From NCBI RefSeq assembly GCF_000331105.1, contig NC_020054.1, positions 3,718,478-3,782,477 on the forward strand: 64,000 bases of DNA, written 5' to 3'. Within the stretch, counting starts at the first letter, position 1; every line of letters begins with the position of its first letter. Below, piece by piece: positions 16,748-25,750 of this stretch. A model generated the notes under the pieces. That model made no database searches. It was not told where the DNA came from and saw only the letters and a list, made by a program, of their open reading frames with translations. The position numbers and the translations under genes are program-made. Source of the stretch: Fibrella aestuarina BUZ 2 (GTDB taxonomy: Bacteria; Bacteroidota; Bacteroidia; Cytophagales; Spirosomataceae).

Positions 16748-19700
16748 TCATTCCAGAACCTGTATCCAGCCTTTGCATTGGCTGCCACCAGGTGTGGTTA
16801 GCAGATAAAAATACGTGCCGTGCGGGGTTTTGTTGCCCCAGTTGTTCTGATAATTATCCGCCGCGAAGAGCAGGCGCCCCCAGCGGTTATAGATTTCCAG
16901 CTTGGCACCCGTCAGGCGCGTGTCGAAGACGTCGTTCTTGCCGTCGTCGTTAGCCGTGACCATATTCGGCAGCGGGCCGAAATTTTCGTAGGTGACCGGC
17001 ACCCGTTGCGTGAGGGCGCAATCCTGCTTGTAGGCCGTGACCACCACCTCGTATTGCCCCGTTCTGGGGTATTGGTAATTGATGGGCAGCACCGTACGTA
17101 GCGTATCGCCGTTGCCCATCGACCACACAAAGCGATCGGCCCCGACGGTAGTGTTCTGAAAGGTCAAGACCGTTGGCGTTACGCAGTCCGACTTGGCTGA
17201 GAGCGCGATTCTGGGCGCAAAGGCATTGTCGGCCCGCACCGTGACGGTGCGGGTAGTCGAACAGCCCGCCTCGTTGGTGATCGACACGCTGTAGGTGGCT
17301 GAGGGCTGGGCCACGACCACGATACTGGCGGCGGTGGGAGTGGCGATGGCCGAGCCTGAGGCGCCGCTGCTTGTCCACAGGTACGTTATGCCGCCCTGCG
17401 CCGTGAGCGAAACGGGCTTACCCGCGCAGAGGACGGTGTCTTTACTGACCCGGAAATCGGCCGGCGACACCTTGATCAGCCGGGTGGTTGAATCAACGAG
17501 CTTGCAGTTGAGCGGGTTGTAGGCCCGAATGATGACCGGGTACGTGCCCGCTTTGTCGAAGGTGTAGGTAGCGCGGTTGGGGTCGGTCGAAACCACCTTG
17601 CCGTTGATCACCCATTCATAGCGTTTACCACCCACACTGGTGTTTTGCAGGCTGAGCGTCAGGGGTGTACAGCCCGCTACGATGTTTTTGCGCGTGCCTT
17701 CGTAGGTGTCGAATCCGGCCTGTAGTCGGTCGGTGTCGAATTTGAAGGCAATGTTGTTGCAGTTGGCATTGCCCCGCGTTTTGGACCAGGCCGTTGCCGA
17801 GGCCGGGAAGTGATTGGACCGGCAGCTACAGGCGGCGTGGTAGATGGTGCCATAGGGGTCGAAACGGCAGGTCCCCCCGTCGACATGGTCACCGTCGCGG
17901 ACCGAGTCGGCCGGGGTGGTGTCGCCCATGAACGTACCATACAGAAACGACTTGGCTCCCTGCTCGAAGATCCCGAGCCAGAAATTGCTGCCATTGGTGG
18001 TGCGCTTGTAGGCATCGGCGGTAACGGGGAGGCCGTTGGTGCTGCTGCTTGGGTTAAAATTTCGGCTGGTATTGACCAGCCCGCCCCAGCCCGCCACGTA
18101 GATATTGCCGCAGGTGTTCACCAGAAAGGCCGTCGGTGAAATGTCGGGACCGGCGCGCCCTGAGCCAAACACAGTCGAGAAAACGGTTTTGGTAAGGTCG
18201 GCGTTGAGCGCGTGAATAAACTGACCGCTGCCGGCGTTACTGTAAACGCCGGCCGTAACGGGGTACCGGCCTTTGGAGAGCCCATACACGTGCGGCTGTT
18301 CGTTAGGTCCGATATCGATCAGGCTGGCGACATCTGAGCTACCCGTGCCCAGGTACGTGAATGCCGTAAGCTTGCCGTCGGTGCTACCGAGCCGGGCCAC
18401 GTAGCCATCGTTCAGGCCCGCCAACTGGGGTTGCAGCGCCCCCAACGTACCCAGCCCGGTGCTGTAGGTGGTGCCGCAGACGTATAGCGCGCCCGACTTG
18501 GCCAGCCGCAGGCCAAACGCCATGTCGAGCTGCGAACCACCGATGCGGGTGGCCCAGTCAAGTTTAGAGAGATCGGCCGAGAGCCGGAACACGATGCCAT
18601 CGGTGGGTCCTTTCTGGGCGGAGCCATCCGTAACCGGGAAGTCGGTCGATTGGGTGGTACTGGCTACGTACAGTTCGTCGGTGGGGCCTACGATGAGCTC
18701 GCCCCGAAACTCATCGGAATAGTTCTGTACCGCGCCCGTCAGCCCATACAGGTTCAGGCCATCGTGGTTGCTACCGCCCACAAAGGTGCTGCCGACCAGC
18801 GACGTACCCGCAGCGTTTAACCGGGTCAGAAACAGATCGCTACCGGCGCTGTAGCCAAGATAGCCGCTGTACACACTCGCCGTAACCCCAGCCTGCGTGA
18901 TCAGTCGCGACCTGTAGGCGTTGGTGGTGACGGGGAAATCGCCCGAGGCCGTGCTACCCATCACGATCAGTTCGCCTTTGCTGTTGACCACGATGCTGTG
19001 CGGAAGGTCGGCTTCGGTGCCGCCCAACTGCGTGGCATAGAGCAATTGTGAGCCATCCGCCGAGAATTTCATGACGCCCACGTCGGTCATTCCGGCATAG
19101 CTGACCTGGAAGGCGCCCCGGGTGGTTGGGAAGCCCGTGCCCCAGACCGAGCCGGCTACGTAGGTGTTGCCTTCAGCGTCGTAGGTGGCGGCATGGCCGA
19201 AATTATCGGCGCGCGACCCTGAAAACGTGACGAACAGGAGCTCGGGATCGATGGTGAGCGGCTGGGTGTTGTCGTACCCGTTCGGGAACACGAACCGCGC
19301 TGTCTGGCCATCCAGCGCCCAGCGGGTGGGTACTTCGGTGGCCCGCTCGCCGCGTGTGACAAAGCTGTAGGGCGCGTTTTCCCGAAATGCAGTCACCGAC
19401 GTCCGCACCGTCAGCCGATTGTTGGTCAGTTCGAGCCCATCGGCACCGTCGTAGGCGAGCCGAATTTGGTTGGGGTCGGTGCCCGGCTGCACAATGAATT
19501 CGTATTTGAGGGTTTCGTAGTAGGCGTAGACGCGCAGATCGATGCCGGGGTACAGGTTGTGGTAACGTACCTCGGCAAACCCCCGCGCCCTACCAGCCCA
19601 CCGGCCCGGATCGGTACCCGAAAAATAGCTGAATACCGTTTCGACAGGTTTCGACCCCTCAATCTGGGCGGCACCGGTGCTGCCAACGGGCGTGACCAGT

Positions 19701-19960
19701 ACGCCGTGCGCCCGGATGCTGGGCGATACGGGCTCGTTGGAAGGCGCGGTGGCGTGGCGGCGGGCGGTTTCGCGGGTATCGTAGAAAGCGTAGTGGAGGC
19801 CGTTGGTTTTCAGGTACAGGAACCCGCCGGGCAGGTCGGCCCGGAAACGCACGTCGGCAGGCCATTGGCCGTTGTTTTCGATGAAAACCAGCCCTCGGGG
19901 CGCGGCCTCAAGGGAAAGCCAGCTGAGTAGAAAAAAGAGGGTTAGTCGCGTTGCACGCAT
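16748..19960 (-). CDS. Giant SBBP-repeat protein with T9SS type B sorting domain
   Basis: A 1070-residue exported protein. After a signal peptide the N-terminal domain begins FIENNGQWPADVRFRAD, typical of DUF7948. About 450 residues of SBBP-type beta-propeller repeats follow, with recurring patterns such as GSTASGDFPVTTNAY. Two PKD-like Ig domains come next (roughly 720-960). The last 85 residues (FGPLPNMVTANDDGKNDVF...EIYNRWGRLLF) form a gliding-motility-associated C-terminal domain, the type B T9SS signal. It is therefore probably secreted and displayed on the surface as an adhesin-like protein. The ATG at 19960 starts the signal peptide; the TTG at 19984 is rejected. No partner genes are adjacent. 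Confidence 0.92.
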   Translation of the reverse strand: MRATRLTLFFLLSWLSLEAAPRGLVFIENNGQWPADVRFRADLPGGFLYLKTNGLHYAFYDTRETARRHATAPSNEPVSPSIRAHGVLVTPVGSTGAAQIEGSKPVETVFSYFSGTDPGRWAGRARGFAEVRYHNLYPGIDLRVYAYYETLKYEFIVQPGTDPNQIRLAYDGADGLELTNNRLTVRTSVTAFRENAPYSFVTRGERATEVPTRWALDGQTARFVFPNGYDNTQPLTIDPELLFVTFSGSRADNFGHAATYDAEGNTYVAGSVWGTGFPTTRGAFQVSYAGMTDVGVMKFSADGSQLLYATQLGGTEADLPHSIVVNSKGELIVMGSTASGDFPVTTNAYRSRLITQAGVTASVYSGYLGYSAGSDLFLTRLNAAGTSLVGSTFVGGSNHDGLNLYGLTGAVQNYSDEFRGELIVGPTDELYVASTTQSTDFPVTDGSAQKGPTDGIVFRLSADLSKLDWATRIGGSQLDMAFGLRLAKSGALYVCGTTYSTGLGTLGALQPQLAGLNDGYVARLGSTDGKLTAFTYLGTGSSDVASLIDIGPNEQPHVYGLSKGRYPVTAGVYSNAGSGQFIHALNADLTKTVFSTVFGSGRAGPDISPTAFLVNTCGNIYVAGWGGLVNTSRNFNPSSSTNGLPVTADAYKRTTNGSNFWLGIFEQGAKSFLYGTFMGDTTPADSVRDGDHVDGGTCRFDPYGTIYHAACSCRSNHFPASATAWSKTRGNANCNNIAFKFDTDRLQAGFDTYEGTRKNIVAGCTPLTLSLQNTSVGGKRYEWVINGKVVSTDPNRATYTFDKAGTYPVIIRAYNPLNCKLVDSTTRLIKVSPADFRVSKDTVLCAGKPVSLTAQGGITYLWTSSGASGSAIATPTAASIVVVAQPSATYSVSITNEAGCSTTRTVTVRADNAFAPRIALSAKSDCVTPTVLTFQNTTVGADRFVWSMGNGDTLRTVLPINYQYPRTGQYEVVVTAYKQDCALTQRVPVTYENFGPLPNMVTANDDGKNDVFDTRLTGAKLEIYNRWGRLLFAADNYQNNWGNKTPHGTYFYLLTTPGGSQCKGWIQVLE

Positions 19961-20197
19961 AAGGTCGGCACCTGTAAAAATCAACTGCCTAAGCTACAAA
20001 AAATGCGCCGGAACCGCGTTAAAAGTCAACAGCGCGTCTCCGACCGGTGGCGTAACGCGGCAGATATGGCCCTGTCGCTAGCTTTTCGGGGGTAGCGCAT
20101 CGATTGTGGCCGTCGGGCAAGTATGTTTGAATCGGCCAACAAACCAATTGGTGAATGGCCGAGTTATTAATCTGTTTTTAACAAATAGCCCCTGCGG

Positions 20198-20854
20198 ATG
20201 GAATTATATCAGCGCGTATTCGAGAACAACAAAAAGTACGTTGAACAACGCCTTCAGGAAGACCCGGAGTATTTCAAGGAAATGTCGTTGCAACAGTCGC
20301 CCGACTTTCTTTACATCGGCTGTTCAGACAGCCGGGTGCAGCCAGAAACATTTCTGGGTGTTCGGCCGGGTGAAGTCTTTGTTCACCGGAACATCGCCAA
20401 TCTCATCCCCAACAACGACGTCAACTCGATGGCTGTCGTGCAATACGCGGTAGAAAACCTGAAGGTAAAGAACATCATTATTTGTGGTCACTACGGCTGC
20501 GGCGGCGTCGAGGCAGCCATGACCCGAAACAAATTCAATACGCTTGGGGTGTGGCTGCGGAACATCAAAGACGTACGGCGGATACATAGCGAAGAACTGA
20601 CAGCCATTGAAGACGAAACCGAACGCTTCAAACGGTTGGTCGAGTTGAACGTGCGCGAGCAGTGCCTGAACGTGATGAAATTCTCGTTCGTGCAGCGGGC
20701 GCAGGCCGAAACGGGGTACCCGCGCGTTCACGGCTGGGTGTATGACCTGGAACGGGGCACCATCAAAGACATGGGCATTACCCCTGAGAGCCTTAAAGAA
20801 GACCTCGATCCGTACGTGTATAACCTGGACGGTGAACCCGAGCGAATCGTATAA
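20198..20854 (+). CDS. can: Beta-class carbonic anhydrase
   Basis: A 218-residue zinc enzyme interconverting carbon dioxide and bicarbonate in the cytoplasm. The zinc ligands Cys42, His98 and Cys101 lie in IGCSDSRVQPE and ICGHYGCGGV, and the catalytic dyad is Asp44 and Arg46. The length is typical of the family. It is a single-gene unit that ends in a strong bidirectional terminator shared with prfC. Confidence 0.96.
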   Translation: MELYQRVFENNKKYVEQRLQEDPEYFKEMSLQQSPDFLYIGCSDSRVQPETFLGVRPGEVFVHRNIANLIPNNDVNSMAVVQYAVENLKVKNIIICGHYGCGGVEAAMTRNKFNTLGVWLRNIKDVRRIHSEELTAIEDETERFKRLVELNVREQCLNVMKFSFVQRAQAETGYPRVHGWVYDLERGTIKDMGITPESLKEDLDPYVYNLDGEPERIV

Positions 20855-20895
20855 CACAAAAAAAGGCAGCGTCTGAAACGCTGCCTTTTTTGTGT
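20854..20895. terminator. Bidirectional terminator between carbonic anhydrase and prfC
   Basis: AGGCAGCGT, a 5-base loop CTGAA and ACGCTGCCT are flanked by an A tract on the left and a T tract on the right. The hairpin therefore can stop transcription from both convergent genes. Confidence 0.92.
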
Positions 20896-20909
20896 GGGAC
20901 CAATCTCGG

Positions 20910-22502
20910 TTAAACCATCTCCGTCTTAAACTCCGACGTTTGGTGGAACGTGATCTCGGGGTTGTTTTCCTGATTCATCCGCAGCATCCAGTCCGATTCG
21001 GCCAGGAAGACCGGGTTCTGATCTTTGTCGTAGCCGATCTGATTGCCTTTGAGGCGGATAAACTCATTCAACTTCACCTTGTCGTCCGACGTGATCCAAC
21101 AGGCGCGGCTTGTGTTCATGGGCACCCAGCGGCACTTGGCGCCGTATTCGTGCTCAAGCCGGTACTGGATGACCTCAAATTGCAGTTCGCCGACTGTTCC
21201 CACGATTTTGCGGTTGCCGAGGGCCAGCGTAAATAACTGCGCCACGCCTTCGTCAGTCAGCTGCTGAATGCCCTTGTCCAGTTGCTTGGATTTCATCGGG
21301 TCGAGGTTGATCAACTCCTTGAACAACTCGGGCGAAAAGCTTGGAATACCCGCAAATTGCAGGTCTTCGCCTTCGGTCAGCGTATCACCGATTTTGAACG
21401 TACCTGTATCATACAAACCGATCACGTCGCCGGGGAACCCTTCTTCGACCACCGCTTTGGCATCGGCCATAAAGCTGAACGGCGAGGCAAACCGCACGTC
21501 CTTGTCAAGGCGGGTATGGTGGTAGAATTTTCCGCGTTCGAACAGGCCCGAGCAAACGCGCAGAAAGGCGATCCGGTCGCGGTGGCGCGGGTCAAGGTTG
21601 GCGTGGATCTTGAACACGAAGCCGCTGAACTTCTTCTCCTCGGGTTCCACAACGCGCTTGTCGGTGGGGCGGGCAATGGGTTCCGGCGAAATCTGGCAGA
21701 AACCGTCGAGCAATTCCTTTACCCCGAAATTGTTGACGGCCGAACCGAAGAAAACCGGTGCCAGCTTACCGGCCCGATAGGCTTCGATGTCGAACGTGTC
21801 ATACACGCCCTCGATCAGTTCCACGTCTTCGCGCAGCTGAGCGGCGTCGCGGGTACCTACTTTTTCGTCGAGCAGGGGTGTGTCGATGTCGATCGGCAGC
21901 ACGTCGTCTTCCACCTTCGTTTTGTTGACGCGGAAGAAATATAATTTTTTTTCGTTGAGGCTATACACCCCCTTAAAGTCGGACCCCATGTTGACGGGCC
22001 ACGTGAGGGGACGTACCCGGATGTTCAGTTTCTCTTCCAGCTCATCGAGCAGGTCAAACGGATTGCGGCCTTCCCGGTCGAGTTTGTTCACGAAGATGAT
22101 CACCGGCGTGTCGCGCATGCGGCACACCTCCATGAGCCGTTCGGTCTGCTCTTCGACGCCTTTCACGCAGTCGATAACCAGAATAACGGAGTCGACGGCG
22201 GTGAGGGTGCGGTACGTATCCTCGGCAAAATCTTTGTGGCCGGGCGTATCGAGAATGTTTATCTTCTTACCCTCGTAGTCAAAGGTCATCACCGAGGTCG
22301 CCACGGAGATACCCCGTTGCTTCTCGATCTCCATGAAATCGGACGTTGCCGACTTCTTGATTTTATTGGATTTTACGGCCCCGGCGGTCTGGATCGCTCC
22401 GCCAAAGAGCAGCAATTTTTCGGTCAGTGTGGTTTTGCCGGCGTCGGGGTGGCTAATGATGGCGAACGTGCGCCGACGGGCAATTTCCTGCTCGCGGTTC
22501 AT
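20910..22502 (-). CDS. prfC: Peptide chain release factor 3
   Basis: A 530-residue translational GTPase that removes RF1/RF2 from the ribosome after termination. G motifs are in order: [13 protein letters not shown] (G1), RGISVATS (G2), DTPGHKDF (G3) and [10 protein letters not shown] (G4). Domains II and III are of standard length. A TAnnTTTG element at 22529-22536 lies upstream. The gene is monocistronic and convergent with carbonic anhydrase across a shared terminator. Confidence 0.97.
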   Translation of the reverse strand: MNREQEIARRRTFAIISHPDAGKTTLTEKLLLFGGAIQTAGAVKSNKIKKSATSDFMEIEKQRGISVATSVMTFDYEGKKINILDTPGHKDFAEDTYRTLTAVDSVILVIDCVKGVEEQTERLMEVCRMRDTPVIIFVNKLDREGRNPFDLLDELEEKLNIRVRPLTWPVNMGSDFKGVYSLNEKKLYFFRVNKTKVEDDVLPIDIDTPLLDEKVGTRDAAQLREDVELIEGVYDTFDIEAYRAGKLAPVFFGSAVNNFGVKELLDGFCQISPEPIARPTDKRVVEPEEKKFSGFVFKIHANLDPRHRDRIAFLRVCSGLFERGKFYHHTRLDKDVRFASPFSFMADAKAVVEEGFPGDVIGLYDTGTFKIGDTLTEGEDLQFAGIPSFSPELFKELINLDPMKSKQLDKGIQQLTDEGVAQLFTLALGNRKIVGTVGELQFEVIQYRLEHEYGAKCRWVPMNTSRACWITSDDKVKLNEFIRLKGNQIGYDKDQNPVFLAESDWMLRMNQENNPEITFHQTSEFKTEMV

Positions 22503-22528
22503 TTAGTATTTTTCTAAGAATCAGGCCA

Positions 22529-22536
22529 CAAAGATA
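22529..22536 (-). promoter_or_regulatory. Putative prfC -7 promoter element (TATCTTTG)
   Basis: An exact TAnnTTTG on the minus strand lies 26 bases before the prfC ATG. No clear -33 element is seen. Confidence 0.5.
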
Positions 22537-22683
22537 CGAAAAAAGAGCGGATGCCTTTCACCACAAAGCCCCGTACACCGAAGCGGCCGTGTGGCGCGTC
22601 TGGTGAGCGTGTGGCTCGGCGGCAACTGGGTTTCCCCAACTTTCTTGGGCCTGGCCGGTTTTAGTACCTAAACACAAAACGTT

Positions 22684-23175
22684 ATGAAAACGAACATGTA
22701 TGCGGCCACCGCGCTGGCCCTGATGCTGGGTACGTTCCAGCTGAGTTGCGAATCGAAGACCGAAAACAAAGCGGAAGACGTCGCCGAAGCCAAACAGGAG
22801 GTGATCAACACGCAGGAGGAGGGAGGTACCAAAGAAGAGGTCATGGACAAACAGGCTGACCTCGACTCGGCCCGTTCTGACTTCAAGAAAACCTGGGATG
22901 CCGACCGCGACGACATGCGCAAAGAGCTAAACGCTGAAGTGGAAGACATCGACGAAAAGACCGCCAAGTATGAGCGCGACATGAAAGATGGCAAAGGCGA
23001 CCGCGCTAAACTCACGACGGGCCTAAGCACGTTGAAAAAAGAACGCGCAACCATGGTTGGCCTGCTGAAAGAACTGGATCAGGTAACGGCCGCAAGCTGG
23101 CCCAAAACCAAGAAAGCCATTGAAGAAGTGAAAGATGGTGTTGACGACCGGGTCGATGCCCTCGACGCCAACTAG
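22684..23175 (+). CDS. Coiled-coil lipoprotein of unknown function
   Basis: A 163-residue protein with a lipoprotein signal (lipobox LSC, Cys about 22). The rest is almost entirely charged helix (Asp, Glu and Lys-rich), with long coiled-coil character around 60-125. It resembles small helical envelope lipoproteins found next to stress genes, but I cannot name a family. It heads a run of small stress-type genes. A terminator lies about 100 bases downstream. Confidence 0.82.
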   Translation: MKTNMYAATALALMLGTFQLSCESKTENKAEDVAEAKQEVINTQEEGGTKEEVMDKQADLDSARSDFKKTWDADRDDMRKELNAEVEDIDEKTAKYERDMKDGKGDRAKLTTGLSTLKKERATMVGLLKELDQVTAASWPKTKKAIEEVKDGVDDRVDALDAN

Positions 23176-23508
23176 CACAAAAAGTTTGGGCCATGCATGA
23201 CTTTCCTATGGGCATCTCGTCTGATGCATAGCGAACGTCAGCGAAGCCGTTTTGCCACCAACTTATTAAGGCATATACATTCCCCGACCTTCCACAGTCG
23301 GGGAATTTTATGTTGGGTAATGTGTGAAGAAAATTCTACACTCTTGACGCCCCTCAACAGTTGCCTGGAATGAAAAATAGTTTGGATGGGAGAGTAAGTA
23401 GCTGACAGTGAGCAAACCAACCCCACCCTAACGCTAATTGGCCGCATCGGCTCTGTATTTGGCACAATATTTCTACGCCAGTATAGCAGACAAGACAACG
23501 ATACGCCA
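23176..23508. other. Intergenic region without a protein gene
   Basis: About 330 bases between the coiled-coil lipoprotein and the next small gene. The only clear structure is the terminator at 23279-23310. The last 200 bases presumably hold the promoter for the 23509 and 23755 genes, but no exact TAnnTTTG was found; a near match TGTATTTG lies at 23454-23461. Confidence 0.5.
23279..23310 (+). terminator. Intrinsic terminator
   Basis: ATTCCCCGAC, an 8-base loop and GTCGGGGAAT are followed by TTTTA. It ends the coiled-coil lipoprotein transcript. Confidence 0.8.
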
Positions 23509-23739
23509 ATGAGACTCATGAACTGGACACCTACCCACTTCCCTGCTCCCATGCGCTCGCTGAGTCCGAGCACACGAGCTAAAGCCATCGAGATTGCCAA
23601 CGCACTCATGGCCCGCGAGAATATGGACCGGCAGGAGGCTATCCAGCTTAGTATCATTGAAGCGCGGCGGCAGGCCAAAGCCCAGCTCGCTCCCGAGGTA
23701 TCGATGTTGTCGTCTACTTTTTCACTCCAACAGGCGTAA
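23509..23739 (+). CDS. Small helical protein of unknown function
   Basis: A 76-residue soluble protein. Its core, MRSLSPSTRAKAIEIANAL followed by MARENMDRQEAIQLSIIEARRQAK, forms two predicted helices. It resembles a widespread small-protein pattern (met-lys-leu-pro...ar-ak-AIEIANALL...a.ai.iAi..a) often found near stress genes; function is unknown. The ATG at 23509 is used, and MNWTP at codon 4 is an alternative. It lies 15 bases upstream of the DUF326 gene, so the two are probably co-transcribed. Confidence 0.7.
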   Translation: MRLMNWTPTHFPAPMRSLSPSTRAKAIEIANALMARENMDRQEAIQLSIIEARRQAKAQLAPEVSMLSSTFSLQQA

Positions 23740-23754
23740 ACCCAAAACCTCAAC

Positions 23755-24168
23755 ATGATCTGGAATAAAGCCATCTACGATACGCTGACCGGCTGCGCAG
23801 CACTTTGCGACGAAACCGCTACGGAATCATCACGGTCGAATGATATTGAAAACTGGTACCGCTTCATTTTCCTAAATCTCGACTGTGCCGATTTGTGCCG
23901 TCAGGTGGCTATGCTCTATGTACGGGGCTCAGAAAACACCCGGTTGCTGGCGCAAGCCTGCATCGATGTGTGCGAAAAGTGCGCTGGTGAGGCGCAACAG
24001 TTCAGTTCGGAGCGGGCGCAGCAGGTATATGCCATGTGCCAGCAAACGATCCTGAGCTGCTCGAAAATCCTGTCGATGTCTACGGGCGACGAGCCATCAG
24101 CGCCTACTCAGGCAACCCCAGCGTCGCTGTTCTACGGCATTGACCTGCGCGACGCGCTGTATAACTAA
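23755..24168 (+). CDS. Four-helix-bundle Cys-rich protein (DUF326, copper-storage-like)
   Basis: A 137-residue helical protein with nine regularly spaced Cys: 14, 18, 44, 48, 69, 73, 76, 95 and 102. The spacing fits the CxxxC pattern of DUF326/Csp copper-binding four-helix bundles. In that family the Cys line the bundle core and hold Cu(I). There is no signal peptide, so it would act in the cytosol. It follows the small helical protein gene and is followed by a long inverted repeat with a T tract. The metal is inferred from the family. Confidence 0.85.
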   Translation: MIWNKAIYDTLTGCAALCDETATESSRSNDIENWYRFIFLNLDCADLCRQVAMLYVRGSENTRLLAQACIDVCEKCAGEAQQFSSERAQQVYAMCQQTILSCSKILSMSTGDEPSAPTQATPASLFYGIDLRDALYN

Positions 24169-24179
24169 GCAAATCATTT

Positions 24180-24269
24180 GTTTGACGTTTAGTGTTTACG
24201 ATGTATCGGTTTGTCGACCTCGCTGAGAGGAGTCAAACAACGATGACTCGTAAACACCAAGCGTCAAAC
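24180..24269. repeat. Long inverted repeat with T tract (22-bp arms, two mismatches)
   Basis: The arms 24180-24201 and 24248-24269 pair with two mismatches around a 46-nt spacer. The right arm runs straight into TTTTTTTA. It therefore resembles an oversized intrinsic terminator for the DUF326 gene, placed 12 bases after its stop. It is also 18 bases before the ATG of the PPOX gene, so it may fold in that leader. Confidence 0.8.
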
Positions 24270-24287
24270 TTTTTTTATCCCAACGTT

Positions 24288-24791
24288 ATGGAAACCCAAA
24301 CACAACACAACCCCCAACTGGAGAAAGTAAAAGAGATGGTCGACGATATCCGCATCGCCATGATGACGACCGTCGATGAACAGGGTAATCTGGTAAGCCG
24401 CCCGATGGCCTGCATGCAGGTGGACGCCGACGGAACGCTCTGGTTTTTTACCCAGAAATCGTCACCCAAGGTCGACCAGATCCAGCATAATGAAAACAAG
24501 GTAAACCTGAGCTTTGCCAATGTTTCCGATGCGGACTACGTCTCGATCTCAGGTACGTCGCAGGAAGTCGATAACCGCGCCAAGATCGACGAACTCTGGT
24601 CCGACATGGCGAAACCCTGGTTCCCCAAAGGCAAGGATGATCCCGAACTGACGCTGCTGAAAGTGCAACCCGAACTGGCTGAGTATTGGGATTCGAACGA
24701 CAGCCGCATCGTACGGCTGTTCGAGATGGCCCGCGCTGCCGTCACGGGCGACACCTACAAGGAAGGCGAAAACGTAAAAGTGAGCCTCTAA
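24288..24791 (+). CDS. Pyridoxamine 5'-phosphate oxidase-fold general stress protein
   Basis: A 167-residue split-barrel flavin-binding protein of the general-stress-protein-26 type. Conserved segments are IAMMTTVDEQGNLVSRPM, LWFFTQKSSPKV and NLSFANVSDADYVSISG. The C-terminus carries WFPKGKDDPELTLLKVQ. It probably binds FMN or F420; no substrate is known. The ATG at 24288 is chosen because conservation starts there and the longer frame would cross the inverted repeat at 24180-24269. Long inverted repeats flank the gene on both sides. Confidence 0.9.
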   Translation: METQTQHNPQLEKVKEMVDDIRIAMMTTVDEQGNLVSRPMACMQVDADGTLWFFTQKSSPKVDQIQHNENKVNLSFANVSDADYVSISGTSQEVDNRAKIDELWSDMAKPWFPKGKDDPELTLLKVQPELAEYWDSNDSRIVRLFEMARAAVTGDTYKEGENVKVSL

Positions 24792-24808
24792 TGTAAAGAA
24801 GAGCAAAG

Positions 24809-24897
24809 GAAAGGGAGTAGGGCGAAAAGGAGGGAGTGAACGGGTGTTTCCAGAACACGACCAGCCATATCCCTGCCTTTTCGCCCTACTCCCTTTC
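24809..24897. repeat. Long inverted repeat (22-bp perfect arms)
   Basis: The arms 24809-24830 and 24876-24897 are perfect reverse complements around a 45-nt spacer. The spacer carries its own small dyad, GTGTT with AACAC. The repeat begins 17 bases after the stop of the PPOX gene and ends 19 bases before the ATG of the DUF3891 gene. Confidence 0.85.
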
Positions 24898-24916
24898 TGG
24901 CTTCTTCGCGTTCCCC

Positions 24917-25642
24917 ATGATCACCCGACTGATTGATGCGGGCTGGGAGGTTATCCACCAGCCCGCTCATGCGTTATTGGCCTTCCAGCTAGCGCTCCAC
25001 TGGCAGCCCGCCAAACGCCCCGAGCGTTGGGCCGAAACCCTCATCGCACTTACCGAACACGACGACGGGCAGGACCCCTATGAAGGCCGCAACCACCTGA
25101 CCGAAGCCGGTGCGCCCCGGCACTTTCAGGTACTCGATTTCTCGGTTGGGCAGATGCAGAATATGATCAGCATCGCCCTTCAGAAAAGCCGGTGGAACGC
25201 CCTGATGGAGTCGATGCACATTACATTTCTGTACGAAGAAAAGCGCGGCCAAAGCGCTGACCTGGACAACTGCCTAGATCAGCAGCGGAAGAACCAGCAG
25301 TCATGGCGAAAACAGTACGGTGTCTCTGAAGCGACAGCCCGCTACGCCTATGATTTTGTGCAATGGTGCGATGCGTTTTCGCTCATTCTGTGCCAGAATC
25401 AGGTGCCCCCCGAAGGGCGTCGTCTGGAAATCAGCGTCGGGCCTGATGGCGAACACTACTACGTTTTTCAGCGGCCCAATGGTACCCTGGGTGTTGATCC
25501 GTGGCCCTATGAACCGGATACCTTCACGGTACATATCGAGTACGTTACGCTTGATCAGCTCACGTTCCGCGACGACAAAACACTCTACAACGCCCTTCAG
25601 AAAGCCCCCATTCAGGTACAGGAGTGGACGTTGGCGAAATAG
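24917..25642 (+). CDS. DUF3891 family protein
   Basis: A 241-residue soluble protein matching the DUF3891 family. It starts ITRLIDAGWEVIHQPAHALLAFQLALHW and contains LTEHDDGQDPY with conserved His/Asp residues that suggest a metal site of the HD type. It continues with FLYEEKRG and a C-terminal beta segment (YYVFQRPNGTLGVDPWPYE). The function is not known. The ATG at 24917 matches the conserved N-terminus; the longer frame would overlap the inverted repeat. A 46-bp inverted repeat follows the stop within three bases. Confidence 0.85.
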   Translation: MITRLIDAGWEVIHQPAHALLAFQLALHWQPAKRPERWAETLIALTEHDDGQDPYEGRNHLTEAGAPRHFQVLDFSVGQMQNMISIALQKSRWNALMESMHITFLYEEKRGQSADLDNCLDQQRKNQQSWRKQYGVSEATARYAYDFVQWCDAFSLILCQNQVPPEGRRLEISVGPDGEHYYVFQRPNGTLGVDPWPYEPDTFTVHIEYVTLDQLTFRDDKTLYNALQKAPIQVQEWTLAK

Positions 25643-25644
25643 TG

Positions 25645-25747
25645 AAAGGAGCGAACGTGTGCAAGCGATAAAGCGTGAATGGGCTGACGCTAAATAATGG
25701 ATGCGTCAGCCCGTTCACGCTTCATCGCTTGCACACGTTCGCTCTTT
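25645..25747. repeat. Very long inverted repeat between convergent genes (about 45-bp arms)
   Basis: The arms 25645-25690 and 25703-25747 pair over about 45 bp with one bulge and two mismatches, with a 12-nt loop. It fills the entire gap between the DUF3891 stop (25642) and the glgX stop (25751). The loop-proximal sequence ATGGGCTGACGC is nearly the same as the apex of the unrelated hairpin at 44450-44549. It probably ends transcription of both genes or stabilises their 3' ends. Confidence 0.88.
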
Positions 25748-25750
25748 GAA

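Noticed and set aside
16748..19960. Possible frameshift or fusion in the giant SBBP protein
   Set aside because: The reading frame is continuous and the domain order (DUF7948, SBBP, PKD, sorting domain) is normal.
20324..20857. 177-codon minus-strand frame over the carbonic anhydrase gene
   Set aside because: Antisense shadow; zinc-ligand motifs are on the plus strand.
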